Of a DNA stretch of 29,220 nucleotides, positions 7,756 to 14,923 are shown piece after piece (positions within the stretch are counted from its first letter, which is position 1; every line of letters begins with the position of its first letter). A program made the translations under genes and the position numbers. The stretch spans positions 1 to 29,220 of the forward strand of contig JBGPIK010000034.1 of NCBI GenBank assembly GCA_041484845.1. The letters are read 5' to 3'. Below the pieces are notes generated by a model that saw nothing but the letters and a program-made list of their open reading frames with translations, did no database searches and was not told the origin of the DNA. This DNA is from JBGPIK01 sp041484845 (GTDB lineage: Bacteria; Desulfobacterota; Binatia; UBA9968).

Positions 7756-8703
7756 ATGGGCAAAAAACACTTTAGGCCCCTCGACTTTTCCAAAGTCAGA
7801 ACGTACCCGGTAAAAAAGAGGTTCAGCAAAGTCAAAACTTCCCTCCTGGGCAAGAAGCTTCAAAAGGGCGCGACCGTGCGCGCGCTGATTCGGGGATTTC
7901 CGGATATTCTCGCGGCGCAGAATTTGAAAGCGATTGCGGCGAAAATCGCCCAGGCGCACCGCGCTAACAAAACGGTTCTATTGGGTATGGGTGCGCATCC
8001 GATTAAAGTCGGATTGAGTCCATTAATAATCGATTTCATGGAACGCGGGATTATTGACGGGGTAGCGCTCAACGGAGCCGGCGTGATTCATGATTTTGAG
8101 TTGGCGTTTATGGGTGAAACGTCAGAGGACGTCGCCGCGAGTTTACAAGACGGAAGCTTTGGGATGGCTGAGGAAACGGGAGCTTTCATCAACGAAGCCA
8201 TCACCGAAGGCTCCAAAAAAGCGGTTGGCATCGGAACAGCGGTCGGCGAGGCTATTATCAAACAGCGGCTGCCTCATCGGAAGTTGAGCATTCTCGCCGC
8301 CGGTGTTCGCTTGGGCGTGCCAACTACGTCCCACGTCGCTATCGGAACAGACATTATTCACATGCATCCAAAGGCCGACGGCAAAGCCTTGGGCGATTGC
8401 AGCCTAAGAGACTTTCGCACGCTCACTTCGATCGTTGCCACGCTCGGAGCCGGGGTTTATTTGAATTTTGGATCCGCAGTGGTACTTCCCGAAGTTTTCC
8501 TGAAAGCGGTAAGCCTCGCGCGCAACTTGGGTCACCCGGTGCAAAACCTCACGACGGTCAATCTGGATTTCTTGCCCCATTATCGGCCGCTCACCAATGT
8601 CGTGTCGCGTCCAACACTTCAAAGCGGCAAAGGTTATCATCTCACCGGTCATATGGAGATCATGGTCCCCTTGCTATTCGCCGCCGTTTTGGAAGCGTTG
8701 TAA
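7756..8703 (+). CDS. deoxyhypusine-synthase-like protein, function unknown
   Basis: The 315-residue protein shows the layout of the deoxyhypusine synthase (DHS) NAD-binding fold. The stretch TVLLGMGAHPIKVGLSPLI followed by DFMERGIIDGVALNGAGVIHDFELAFMG matches the family block in which an FLG...SGLRETI segment leads to a ...VDVLVTTAGG..EDLIK segment. A later VRLGVPTTSHVAIGTDIIHMHP segment matches the DHS region PVFCPALTDGSIGDM. The GSDSGARP...K catalytic loop of true DHS is not present; the corresponding region reads LPHYRPLTNVVSRP. eIF5A is absent in almost all bacteria, so deoxyhypusine formation is unlikely. The gene sits 13 bp after gmhA and is probably cotranscribed with it. A link to heptose or nucleotide-sugar metabolism is suggested by context only. 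Confidence 0.65.
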   Translation: MGKKHFRPLDFSKVRTYPVKKRFSKVKTSLLGKKLQKGATVRALIRGFPDILAAQNLKAIAAKIAQAHRANKTVLLGMGAHPIKVGLSPLIIDFMERGIIDGVALNGAGVIHDFELAFMGETSEDVAASLQDGSFGMAEETGAFINEAITEGSKKAVGIGTAVGEAIIKQRLPHRKLSILAAGVRLGVPTTSHVAIGTDIIHMHPKADGKALGDCSLRDFRTLTSIVATLGAGVYLNFGSAVVLPEVFLKAVSLARNLGHPVQNLTTVNLDFLPHYRPLTNVVSRPTLQSGKGYHLTGHMEIMVPLLFAAVLEAL

Positions 8704-8749
8704 GAATTAGCGGCTATCCCTCAGAGTCAAACTCACTTCGGCCAGCGCG

Positions 8750-10081
8750 TTAGTCAACTCCGCTCGTTGGCCTGCCCAAGAATCGATAAAAGGTCGCGCT
8801 TGTAAGCGCGATAGATACGACCGAACACAATGATAACCCCAACGCCGCCCCGAAAATAGTTGCGCATGTTCCCATGACCATGGACCCCACGGAGCGCAAG
8901 CCCTGGTCCATCAGAAAAACACTCATCACGCGGCCCAATAGTTCGCGCGGCGCTTCCACCTGGATAATCAGCCGGCTGACCGTGCGGAAGAGAATTTGTG
9001 CGGCTCCGAGTAATCCCAGCAAAACGACGGAAATCCATAAGCTCCGCGAGACACAGAAGAGAATGAGGAGTAAAGGGGTCGCCTTGGCGCTAAACCAAAG
9101 CAGCGTTTCCCGCCGCCAACGCCTGCTTGCTGCTTCGAGAAAAACCAGCGAAATAACAGCGCCCACTCCTGAGGCCGCCATGAGTGCCCCCAGTCCTTCC
9201 GGGCCCACGTGCAGGATGTCCTTGGCAAAAACCGGTAAAAAGCGCTGATAGGTTCCTACAAAGATACTTAGGGCGTAGGCGGCGAGTGTGCTCGACAGCA
9301 CCAGCGGCGTGTTTTGTATGTAGCTTATTCCTTCTCTTATTTCTTGGAGCCAATTGGACCCGACGGCAGGCGCCGCTTTGTTTGGCAATCGTATTAACAA
9401 CAATTCGATACCGGAAAGCACCAAAGTCACACCGTAGAATGTCAGACAGCCGCCGACTTCGATCCATATCATAAAGACGCCCCCGAGAGCGGGCCCGATG
9501 ATGCGCGCACCATTGAATTCCAAAGAGTACAACGCCACGGCACTCATGAGTTCTTCTTCCGGAACAAGATCGTGTAACAGCGACTGGCCGGCCGTGGGGT
9601 TCATGCTGCGAATAATCGACAGTACTATTTCCAAAACTACAATATGCCAGAACAGCAGCACGCCGGCAAAATAGAGAAACACCATAGCGAAGACCGGCAC
9701 CGCACATAGAAATTGAATGACTGTGAGTAATCGCAATCGGTCGTAACGGTCAACGATCACGCCTCCGACAACGCTGAGCGCAAGGCGTGGGGTCGCCTCG
9801 CATAAACCCAATATCCCCAGCGCCATGGCGGACCCGGTTATTTCATAGGCAAGCCAATAGAGCGCAATCTCGCGGACGAACTGCCCGATGGAAGCGATGA
9901 AGTCACTGCTGGCAAAAAGAGCGTAGTTTCTATAACGCAGTGGACGAAAGATGCGAATTCGCGAATTCCCCCTCCCGAAGTAAATCCGGCACGAGCCAAT
10001 TGAATACCCTATAGCGGCTCCTATGCCTAGCCAAAAGAATGCAAAACCTTCAGCGCCAGGGAAAGTTTCAGATGATAACAA
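8750..10081 (-). CDS. MFS transporter, EntS-like exporter group
   Basis: The 443-residue protein is a twelve-helix major facilitator of the group containing the enterobactin exporter EntS and many drug or metabolite exporters. The start of the family domain reads FRPLRYRNYALFASSDFIASIGQFVRE. It is followed by the cytoplasmic loop 2-3 motif GGVIVDRYDRLRLLT and by a second half containing PRELLGRVMSVF. The only ordinary start upstream of the domain is a TTG at 10081, which adds about 45 residues including an extra hydrophobic stretch. A GGGAGGGG sequence precedes an ATT/ATC region closer to the domain, so the start is uncertain. The gene converges with the deoxyhypusine-synthase-like gene (46 bp, no clear terminator) and diverges from the SAM hydrolase. 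The substrate is unknown. Confidence 0.88.
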   Translation of the reverse strand: MLSSETFPGAEGFAFFWLGIGAAIGYSIGSCRIYFGRGNSRIRIFRPLRYRNYALFASSDFIASIGQFVREIALYWLAYEITGSAMALGILGLCEATPRLALSVVGGVIVDRYDRLRLLTVIQFLCAVPVFAMVFLYFAGVLLFWHIVVLEIVLSIIRSMNPTAGQSLLHDLVPEEELMSAVALYSLEFNGARIIGPALGGVFMIWIEVGGCLTFYGVTLVLSGIELLLIRLPNKAAPAVGSNWLQEIREGISYIQNTPLVLSSTLAAYALSIFVGTYQRFLPVFAKDILHVGPEGLGALMAASGVGAVISLVFLEAASRRWRRETLLWFSAKATPLLLILFCVSRSLWISVVLLGLLGAAQILFRTVSRLIIQVEAPRELLGRVMSVFLMDQGLRSVGSMVMGTCATIFGAALGLSLCSVVSIALTSATFYRFLGRPTSGVD

Positions 10082-10150
10082 ACAGTAAAGGGTCCCAGGG
10101 TTTACCCGTGCAGGCTTTTCAGTTACATTTATTTCCCACAGTGACGATCC
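10082..10150. promoter_or_regulatory. divergent promoter spacer
   Basis: This 69-bp gap separates the minus-strand MFS gene from the plus-strand SAM hydrolase, so it should hold promoters in both directions. No near-consensus -35/-10 pair stands out. Confidence 0.35.
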
Positions 10151-10927
10151 ATGTTGATCACGCTGACAACTGACTTCGGCATTGAAGACCCGTTCGTCGG
10201 GATCATGAAGGGGGTTATTGCGCGGATCAATCCACGCGCCATCGTTGTTGACTTAACTCATGGAATTCCTGCGCAAAATATTTTGGCCGCGGCAATGACT
10301 TTACGCCATGCCGTGAAATATTTCCCGCAGAAAACGATTCACGTCGTCGTTGTCGATCCGGGAGTAGGTAGCACGCGCAGGCCGCTTCTGATCGCGGTCG
10401 ATGAAACTTACTTCATCGGCCCTGATAACGGCGTCCTCAGCCTCGCCGGGGAAGGACGGCAGCCGAATCGCATCGTTCATCTATCGAACCCGGCGTACTA
10501 CCTTAAACCTACGAGCGGCACGTTTCACGGCAGAGATATTTTTGCGCCGGTTGCTGCCTATCTATCGCTGGGCATTGCGCCGGAAGCTTTCGGCGAAACC
10601 CTCGATGATTATATCCACATAGACCCGCCGGAAGTGGTCAGGGCGAAGCGATCAGTGACGGGCGAGATTGTCTACATCGACGGTTTTGGTAATCTCTTCA
10701 CCAATATTCAAGAGCAGGATTTGACCGGACTCGGTGGAGAAACCCTTTCCATTGTTTTGGGCGAACTTACGATTGCGGGATTGGCGCTGAACTATTCTAC
10801 CGTAGAAAGCGGTCAGCCTGTGGCCCTGATTAACAGTTGGGGAGTATTGGAAATAGCGTTAAACAAGGGAGATGTCGCGCGGCGTTTTAGTGTCAGGATT
10901 GGCGAAAAAGTTTATGTCTCGACTTAA
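10151..10927 (+). CDS. S-adenosylmethionine hydrolase / SAM hydroxide adenosyltransferase (DUF62)
   Basis: Members of this family hydrolyse S-adenosylmethionine to adenosine and methionine using a hydroxide activated in the active site; they are relatives of the SAM fluorinases and chlorinases. The 258-residue length is standard. Family motifs are the N-terminal LITLTTDFGIEDPFVGIMKGVI, VVDLTHGIPAQNI, VVVVDPGVGSTRRP, FIGPDNGVLS and the late block EIVYIDGFGNLFTNI. There is no signal peptide. The ATG at 10151 starts at the conserved N-terminus. The dCMP deaminase gene begins 26 bp downstream on the same strand. The physiological role of bacterial enzymes of this type is poorly defined. Confidence 0.92.
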   Translation: MLITLTTDFGIEDPFVGIMKGVIARINPRAIVVDLTHGIPAQNILAAAMTLRHAVKYFPQKTIHVVVVDPGVGSTRRPLLIAVDETYFIGPDNGVLSLAGEGRQPNRIVHLSNPAYYLKPTSGTFHGRDIFAPVAAYLSLGIAPEAFGETLDDYIHIDPPEVVRAKRSVTGEIVYIDGFGNLFTNIQEQDLTGLGGETLSIVLGELTIAGLALNYSTVESGQPVALINSWGVLEIALNKGDVARRFSVRIGEKVYVST

Positions 10928-10953
10928 GCGGACGGCAACGGAGGTTCTTTATT

Positions 10954-11415
10954 ATGAGTGAGCGGCTGAGCTGGGATCAGTATTTTTTGACTATAACGCA
11001 ACAAGTTGCGGAGCGCTCGACTTGCACTCGCGCCAAGGTAGGGGCTGTCATTGTTCGGGACAAGAATATTCTCGCGACAGGTTACAATGGGGCGCCTGCA
11101 GGAATGCCCCATTGCACGGATGTCGGCTGCCTCATTTATGAAACTAAAACACCCAATGGCGACACGGAACAAAACTGTTTTCGCACAATCCATGCGGAGA
11201 TGAATGCCATTGCCCAAGCGGCCAAGAACGGCTCCACTATTAAGGGCGGAGCTATTTACATCACCCATACTCCCTGTATTCACTGTCTCAAAGTGCTAGT
11301 GAATACCGGGATCAAAGAGATCTATTATGAAAAACCTTACAAGCTCGATACCCTGGAGGAGTTGTTACGCTATACCCAGGTGCATCTTTACAAAGTCGAT
11401 CTCCCCGGAAATTAA
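10954..11415 (+). CDS. dCMP deaminase, ComEB type
   Basis: dCMP deaminase converts dCMP to dUMP, feeding thymidylate synthesis. The 153-residue protein has the zinc site of the cytidine/deoxycytidylate deaminase fold: His80 and the proton-transfer Glu82 in TIHAEMNAIAQA, and Cys108 and Cys111 in HTPCIHCLKVL. The N-terminal WDQYFLTITQQVAERSTC and GYNGAPAGMPHC are typical of the ComEB/Dcd subgroup, the latter binding the nucleotide. A good ribosome-binding site (GGAGG at about 10940) precedes the ATG at 10954. It is the second gene after the SAM hydrolase and ends 3 bp before a strong terminator stem region. The alternative, a riboflavin-type deaminase, is unlikely given the nucleotide motif. 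Confidence 0.92.
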   Translation: MSERLSWDQYFLTITQQVAERSTCTRAKVGAVIVRDKNILATGYNGAPAGMPHCTDVGCLIYETKTPNGDTEQNCFRTIHAEMNAIAQAAKNGSTIKGGAIYITHTPCIHCLKVLVNTGIKEIYYEKPYKLDTLEELLRYTQVHLYKVDLPGN

Positions 11416-11449
11416 AAAGGGCGAGGAGATCCCTCCCCGCCCTTTTTTT
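11414..11449. terminator. bidirectional intrinsic terminator between the dCMP deaminase gene and atpE
   Basis: The arms GGGCGAGGAG (11419-11428) and CTCCCCGCCC (11433-11442) form a 10-bp stem with one A-C mismatch and a four-base loop. A 7-base T-run follows on the plus strand (11443-11449), and five A's precede the stem (11414-11418), giving a U-run for transcripts from the minus strand. It serves both converging transcription units. Confidence 0.9.
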
Positions 11450-11471
11450 CAAGATTACTCATCCCGCACGG

Positions 11472-11795
11472 CTAGATTTTGCCTTGCAGAAAGAACGCGA
11501 TGAGCAGCGCGTAAATCGCGAGAGCCTCGATGAACGCCAATCCCAGAATCATCGGCACCTGGATCTTCTCCGCCGAGTTGGGATTGCGTCCGATGCTCTC
11601 CATGGCTGCCGCGGCCATGCGCCCCTGCGCCAAGGCGGCCCCGAAAGCTGCAATGCCAATCGCCAATCCAGCTGCCAAACCTATTGCTGCTTTGCTGGTT
11701 GAATCCAGCGGCCCTGCAGCGTCAGCGGCCATAACGGCACCGGCGTCGCTCAAAGCAAGCCACAGTACACCTACAATAAGGAACAATCTCTTCAT
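11472..11795 (-). CDS. atpE: ATP synthase F0 subunit c
   Basis: Subunit c forms the rotating proton ring of F0. The mature part is a helical hairpin: helix one ends in the polar loop ESIGRNPNSA, and helix two carries the ion-binding Glu in ILGLAFIEALAIYALLIAFF. The residues after that Glu are Ala-Leu rather than the Ser-Thr of sodium-type rings, so proton coupling is expected. The start at 11795 is preferred over 11831 because AAAGGAG lies just upstream. The 107-residue product then begins with a signal-peptide-like segment (MKRLFLIVGVLWLALSDAG ending near MAADAAG) before the hairpin. Such leaders occur on some bacterial c subunits. It is the last gene of the operon. Confidence 0.95.
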   Translation of the reverse strand: MKRLFLIVGVLWLALSDAGAVMAADAAGPLDSTSKAAIGLAAGLAIGIAAFGAALAQGRMAAAAMESIGRNPNSAEKIQVPMILGLAFIEALAIYALLIAFFLQGKI

Positions 11796-11876
11796 GGTTT
11801 TCTCCTTTCCAGCGACTCTTGACTCTGCCACTCCTCTGTCCTCATCCTCGCCCCTTGAGCTGTCGCTTTTTCACAC

Positions 11877-12578
11877 TTAATGATCGTGACTAACCGCCAT
11901 CGCTACGTAAATGACGCTCAGTAAAGTAAAAACAAATGCCTGAATCAAAGAAACCAGCGTGCCGAGCAAATAAAAAATCACCGGTACGCCCAATTTGCTC
12001 AAATCCGTAAAGATTTCCACAGCCAAATGATCCCCAAACATATTGCCGAATAGCCTAAGACCCAGCGACACGGGACGTACCAAATGGGAAACGCCTTCCA
12101 AAATTACAAACAGGGGCGCGAGGAAAAGCACCGGTCCCATGAAATGTTTAGCATAACCGGCTCCATGAACGCGCATTCCAAAGAAATTATATGCGCAAAA
12201 AGAAACAATCCCGAGGCCTAGGGTTGTGTTCAAATTGCTCGTGGGTGGCGAGAAACCGGGAATCAGCCCCATGAGATTAGCGGTTACAATGAAAAAAAAG
12301 AAACTACCAAATAACGAAACGTATTGACGCCCCTTCTTGCCGATGATGCCATCGGTCAGCCCAACGATAAACTCGACTAAGAGTTCCATAAGGTTCCGCA
12401 GGCTTAGACCCCTATCCGGAACGATCGAATTCTCCGCACGAGAGAGCGAGCGCCGCGCCAGGCAGGCCAAAACTATCAGGAGAACCGCCACCAAGATAGC
12501 GGTAACGGTGTGTTGCGGAAGTACACCCAAGGGGGTGGGCGATATAAAATAATCATACCATGTAAACGGATGTTCCAT
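11877..12578 (-). CDS. atpB: ATP synthase F0 subunit a
   Basis: Subunit a provides the two half-channels through which protons reach the c ring. The 233-residue membrane protein has five or six hydrophobic helices. The essential arginine is Arg175 in VSLGLRLFGNMFGDHL, which matches Arg210 of the E. coli protein. The C-terminal helix IQAFVFTLLSVIYVAMAVSHDH is also characteristic. The start at 12578 lies 4 bp after the stop of the subunit I gene, so translation is likely coupled. atpE follows after 81 bp. No F1 gene or b-subunit gene follows, so those must be encoded elsewhere. Confidence 0.96.
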   Translation of the reverse strand: MEHPFTWYDYFISPTPLGVLPQHTVTAILVAVLLIVLACLARRSLSRAENSIVPDRGLSLRNLMELLVEFIVGLTDGIIGKKGRQYVSLFGSFFFFIVTANLMGLIPGFSPPTSNLNTTLGLGIVSFCAYNFFGMRVHGAGYAKHFMGPVLFLAPLFVILEGVSHLVRPVSLGLRLFGNMFGDHLAVEIFTDLSKLGVPVIFYLLGTLVSLIQAFVFTLLSVIYVAMAVSHDH

Positions 12579-12582
12579 CTAT

Positions 12583-12972
12583 CTATGCCACCTGCCGGCT
12601 ACTAAACAAGCCGGAACAAAATCTATCCATGATGCTGGCGATTAGTAGTGAGGTTACCCCCAAGCCAAACGACATTCCGTCCAGAGTGAAGTGAAAAAAC
12701 AACAGCGATATGAACCCCATGATGAGTAACAACTTCAACCCGATCAAGATTACGCCTGCCCGTATTCTCTTTTTTGTGGCCGAGGGTGTTAAAATCCACC
12801 TGATCCCCACGCTCAAAAGGAGGAAATTCACCCCCATAAATAACCCTCCCAAGAGGAGCGCCTTAGGCTCGAGCATATGTGCCGTAACCGATAGACCCAC
12901 GAGCGCCAACAGGAGTAAGCCATGGCACAATTCGATACGCATTACGGGCAAATGGGTATAGCTGCCGTTCAT
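12583..12972 (-). CDS. atpI: ATP synthase subunit I (AtpI-like)
   Basis: This 129-residue hydrophobic protein has four predicted membrane helices and sits in the usual place of the subunit I family, between atpZ and atpB. Proteins of this family assist assembly of the c ring and magnesium handling. The visible landmarks are the GLFMGVNFLLLSVGIRWIL segment and the long central helix KKRIRAGVILIGLKLLLIM. The sequence is weakly conserved in this family, so the assignment rests on length, topology and position. Its start codon overlaps the end of atpZ by 4 bp. Confidence 0.78.
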   Translation of the reverse strand: MNGSYTHLPVMRIELCHGLLLLALVGLSVTAHMLEPKALLLGGLFMGVNFLLLSVGIRWILTPSATKKRIRAGVILIGLKLLLIMGFISLLFFHFTLDGMSFGLGVTSLLIASIMDRFCSGLFSSRQVA

Positions 12973-13235
12973 CGTTTCCTACGAGAAAAATAATCGATCC
13001 ACTGGAAGAGACGCACGAACCCTCCAACCAAGGCCACCAGCGTTAAGATCGTGGTGAACCATGGCGAGGATCCGAAGTAACTGTCTAGAAAATAACCGAG
13101 GAGGAGACCGCCGAGGACGGTACTGGGAAACTCCAGTCCCGCAGCGGCATATTTGCCTACCTTGAGATAGGGACTCTCGACCTCTGTATCCTTATCCTCT
13201 CTTTCACCCTTCGAATTATCGCCAGTCTCTAGCAT
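12969..13235 (-). CDS. atpZ: AtpZ/AtpI family F0F1 ATPase accessory protein
   Basis: The 88-residue protein has a charged N-terminal tail and two membrane helices: AAAGLEFPSTVLGGLLLGYF and then PWFTTILTLVALVGGFVRLF. The pattern of a G/E-rich first helix, YFLDSYFG and GGFVRL is characteristic of the AtpZ family, which together with AtpI is linked to magnesium or calcium uptake for the ATP synthase. It lies 15 bp after the hemL stop and overlaps atpI by 4 bp, so it is the first ATP-synthase gene of the operon. Confidence 0.85.
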   Translation of the reverse strand: MLETGDNSKGEREDKDTEVESPYLKVGKYAAAGLEFPSTVLGGLLLGYFLDSYFGSSPWFTTILTLVALVGGFVRLFQWIDYFSRRKR

Positions 13236-13250
13236 AGAGCCGACGCCATA

Positions 13251-14561
13251 TCAACTACGAGTCTCTTCACTTGCCCAGTCATGGAACGCTTCGATGGTTT
13301 TAGCTAAATCGGCGTTGGTATGGGCGAGCGAAAGAAAGGCCGCTTCGAAGGGTGCGGGGGGGAAGTAGATTCCGCGCTTAAGCATACCGTGAAAGAATCG
13401 CCCAAATTGCTCGCGATTACACTGTCTCGCGTCCTCGGCATTTCTGACGCTCTCTACGCCGAAAAACAACGTCATCATGGAGGCAACACGATTGATCGCG
13501 CTTTTGATCTTGTACTGATGTAGAATTTCTTTGAACCCATCCTGCAGTCTCATACCCTTTGTTGCCAAGCGATCGTAAGTTCCTTTAGCCGTTAATAATT
13601 TGAGGGTCTGAAGTCCAGCCGCTACCGCTAAAGGATTTCCTGAAAGTGTTCCGGCTTGATAGACAGGCCCTTGCGGTGCAAGCAAATCCATAATTTGTCG
13701 CCGCCCGCCAAACGCCGCTAGCGGGAGTCCGCCGCCCAATATTTTTCCCAAGCAAGTTAGGTCCGGTTTCACCTTGTAAGCCGTCTGCGCGCCGCCGAGG
13801 CCAACGCGAAATCCCGTAATGACTTCGTCGAAAATAAGGAGCGCACCTTTGCGTTCGGTTGATTCCCGCAAGAAAGGTAAAAAACCCGGCGCCGGTGGTA
13901 TCACCCCCATGTTACCGCAAACGGGCTCGACGATGACAGCGGCTACATCGCGCCCGTGACGATCGAATAATTTTTCGACGGAGCTTATGTCGTTGAATTG
14001 GGCAACTATGGTTTCGCGCGCGAAACCGGGCGGAACTCCGGGGCTATCCGGCAATCCCAATGTGGCAACGGCGGAGCCGGCTTTAACTAACAGACCGTCA
14101 GAATGACCATGATAGCAGCCGTCAAACTTAATGATTTTTGTCCGTCGGGTAAAGGCACGCGCCAGGCGGATGGCGCTCATAGCCGCTTCGGTGCCGGAAC
14201 TCACCAACCGTATTTTCTCAATCGTAGGAACAAAACTGCAAACCAATTCTGCGAGATTCACTTCTGCTTCCGTTGGAGCGCCGAAAGTCGTTCCTTTTGC
14301 GGCTGTTCGCTGCAAGGCGTGAAGAATGGTCGGATGCGCGTGACCCAAGATCAGGGGGCCCCATGAGCTGACAAAATCAATATATTTTTTTCCATCGGCA
14401 TCGAAAACATAAGCTCCTCGACCACGAGCAATAAATCGAGGAATGCCTCCGACGGCCTTCCATGCTCTCACGGGACTGTTCACACCACCGGGAATTTTAG
14501 TTTTGGCACGGTCGTATAGGCGCGCAGATTTTCTTGTCGACATGCGTGAGTTTCGTAACAT
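13251..14561 (-). CDS. hemL: glutamate-1-semialdehyde 2,1-aminomutase
   Basis: HemL converts glutamate-1-semialdehyde to 5-aminolevulinate, the committed C5-route precursor of haem and other tetrapyrroles. The 436-residue length is normal. The N-terminal signature KTKIPGGVNSPVRA is present, SSGTEAAMSAIRLAR binds phosphate, FDEVITGFRVG holds the PLP-contacting Asp, and the PLP lysine is Lys273 in TCLGKILGGGLPLAAFGG. Two starts are possible: ATG at 14561 or ATG at 14543, neither with a strong ribosome-binding site. The second fits a promoter-like TTGACA (14575-14580, minus strand) that would start transcription almost at 14543. The gene reads leftward from the origin and into atpZ. Confidence 0.95.
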   Translation of the reverse strand: MLRNSRMSTRKSARLYDRAKTKIPGGVNSPVRAWKAVGGIPRFIARGRGAYVFDADGKKYIDFVSSWGPLILGHAHPTILHALQRTAAKGTTFGAPTEAEVNLAELVCSFVPTIEKIRLVSSGTEAAMSAIRLARAFTRRTKIIKFDGCYHGHSDGLLVKAGSAVATLGLPDSPGVPPGFARETIVAQFNDISSVEKLFDRHGRDVAAVIVEPVCGNMGVIPPAPGFLPFLRESTERKGALLIFDEVITGFRVGLGGAQTAYKVKPDLTCLGKILGGGLPLAAFGGRRQIMDLLAPQGPVYQAGTLSGNPLAVAAGLQTLKLLTAKGTYDRLATKGMRLQDGFKEILHQYKIKSAINRVASMMTLFFGVESVRNAEDARQCNREQFGRFFHGMLKRGIYFPPAPFEAAFLSLAHTNADLAKTIEAFHDWASEETRS

Positions 14562-14923
14562 CGCTCTTACAACGTGTCAAGATAACCGAAATGCTGAAGA
14601 AAATATTTTTGTTTTCTTTTTTCTTGCAAAGAAATTTGAAAAGGATTATGACATTTTCTTCTGATTCACAGCGAATATTTTCATGCGTATCACCGGCACG
14701 AGGTTCAAACACTTCTTCTGATTGATTGTTGGCGGAATCGTCGTGTGCACGCGCCTGCGGCAATGCTATTATCCAACTTAATTTCATGTTGATAGTTGTG
14801 TCCTCGACCTCTCTTAAGCAACGATTTTGATGATGGTTTTTGAGTTATCCACAGTTGTGGATAACGCTGTTCGTAACTCTTAAGTGATTGTTCTTTAAAT
14901 TCAATGTGTTAGTGGGGCTTTCT
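14562..14923. promoter_or_regulatory. hemL-dnaA divergent intergenic region, origin-associated
   Basis: This 362-bp region holds no gene. It contains an AT-rich part (about 14590-14660), a weak DnaA-box-like TTATCCAAC (14769-14777) and the head-to-head box pair described separately. It must hold the promoters of both hemL and dnaA. A TTGACA on the minus strand at 14575-14580 with TACGAA at 14552-14557 (17-bp spacing) is a weak hemL promoter candidate. Confidence 0.6.
14845..14864. promoter_or_regulatory. head-to-head pair of consensus DnaA boxes upstream of dnaA
   Basis: TTATCCACAGTTGTGGATAA contains a perfect forward box TTATCCACA (14845-14853) and a perfect reverse box TGTGGATAA (14856-14864) separated by 2 bp. 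It ends 59 bp before the dnaA start, so it can serve origin binding, dnaA autorepression or both. Confidence 0.88.

Noticed and set aside
9955..9968. Perfect palindrome GAATTCGCGAATTC.
   Set aside because: It lies inside the MFS reading frame near the N-terminus and appears only once; most likely coincidence of codons rather than an operator.
14614..14633. TTTCTT-GCA-AAGAAA inverted repeat in an AT-rich stretch upstream of hemL.
   Set aside because: Weak A/T stem with no upstream gene ending there; more likely part of the AT-rich origin and promoter DNA.
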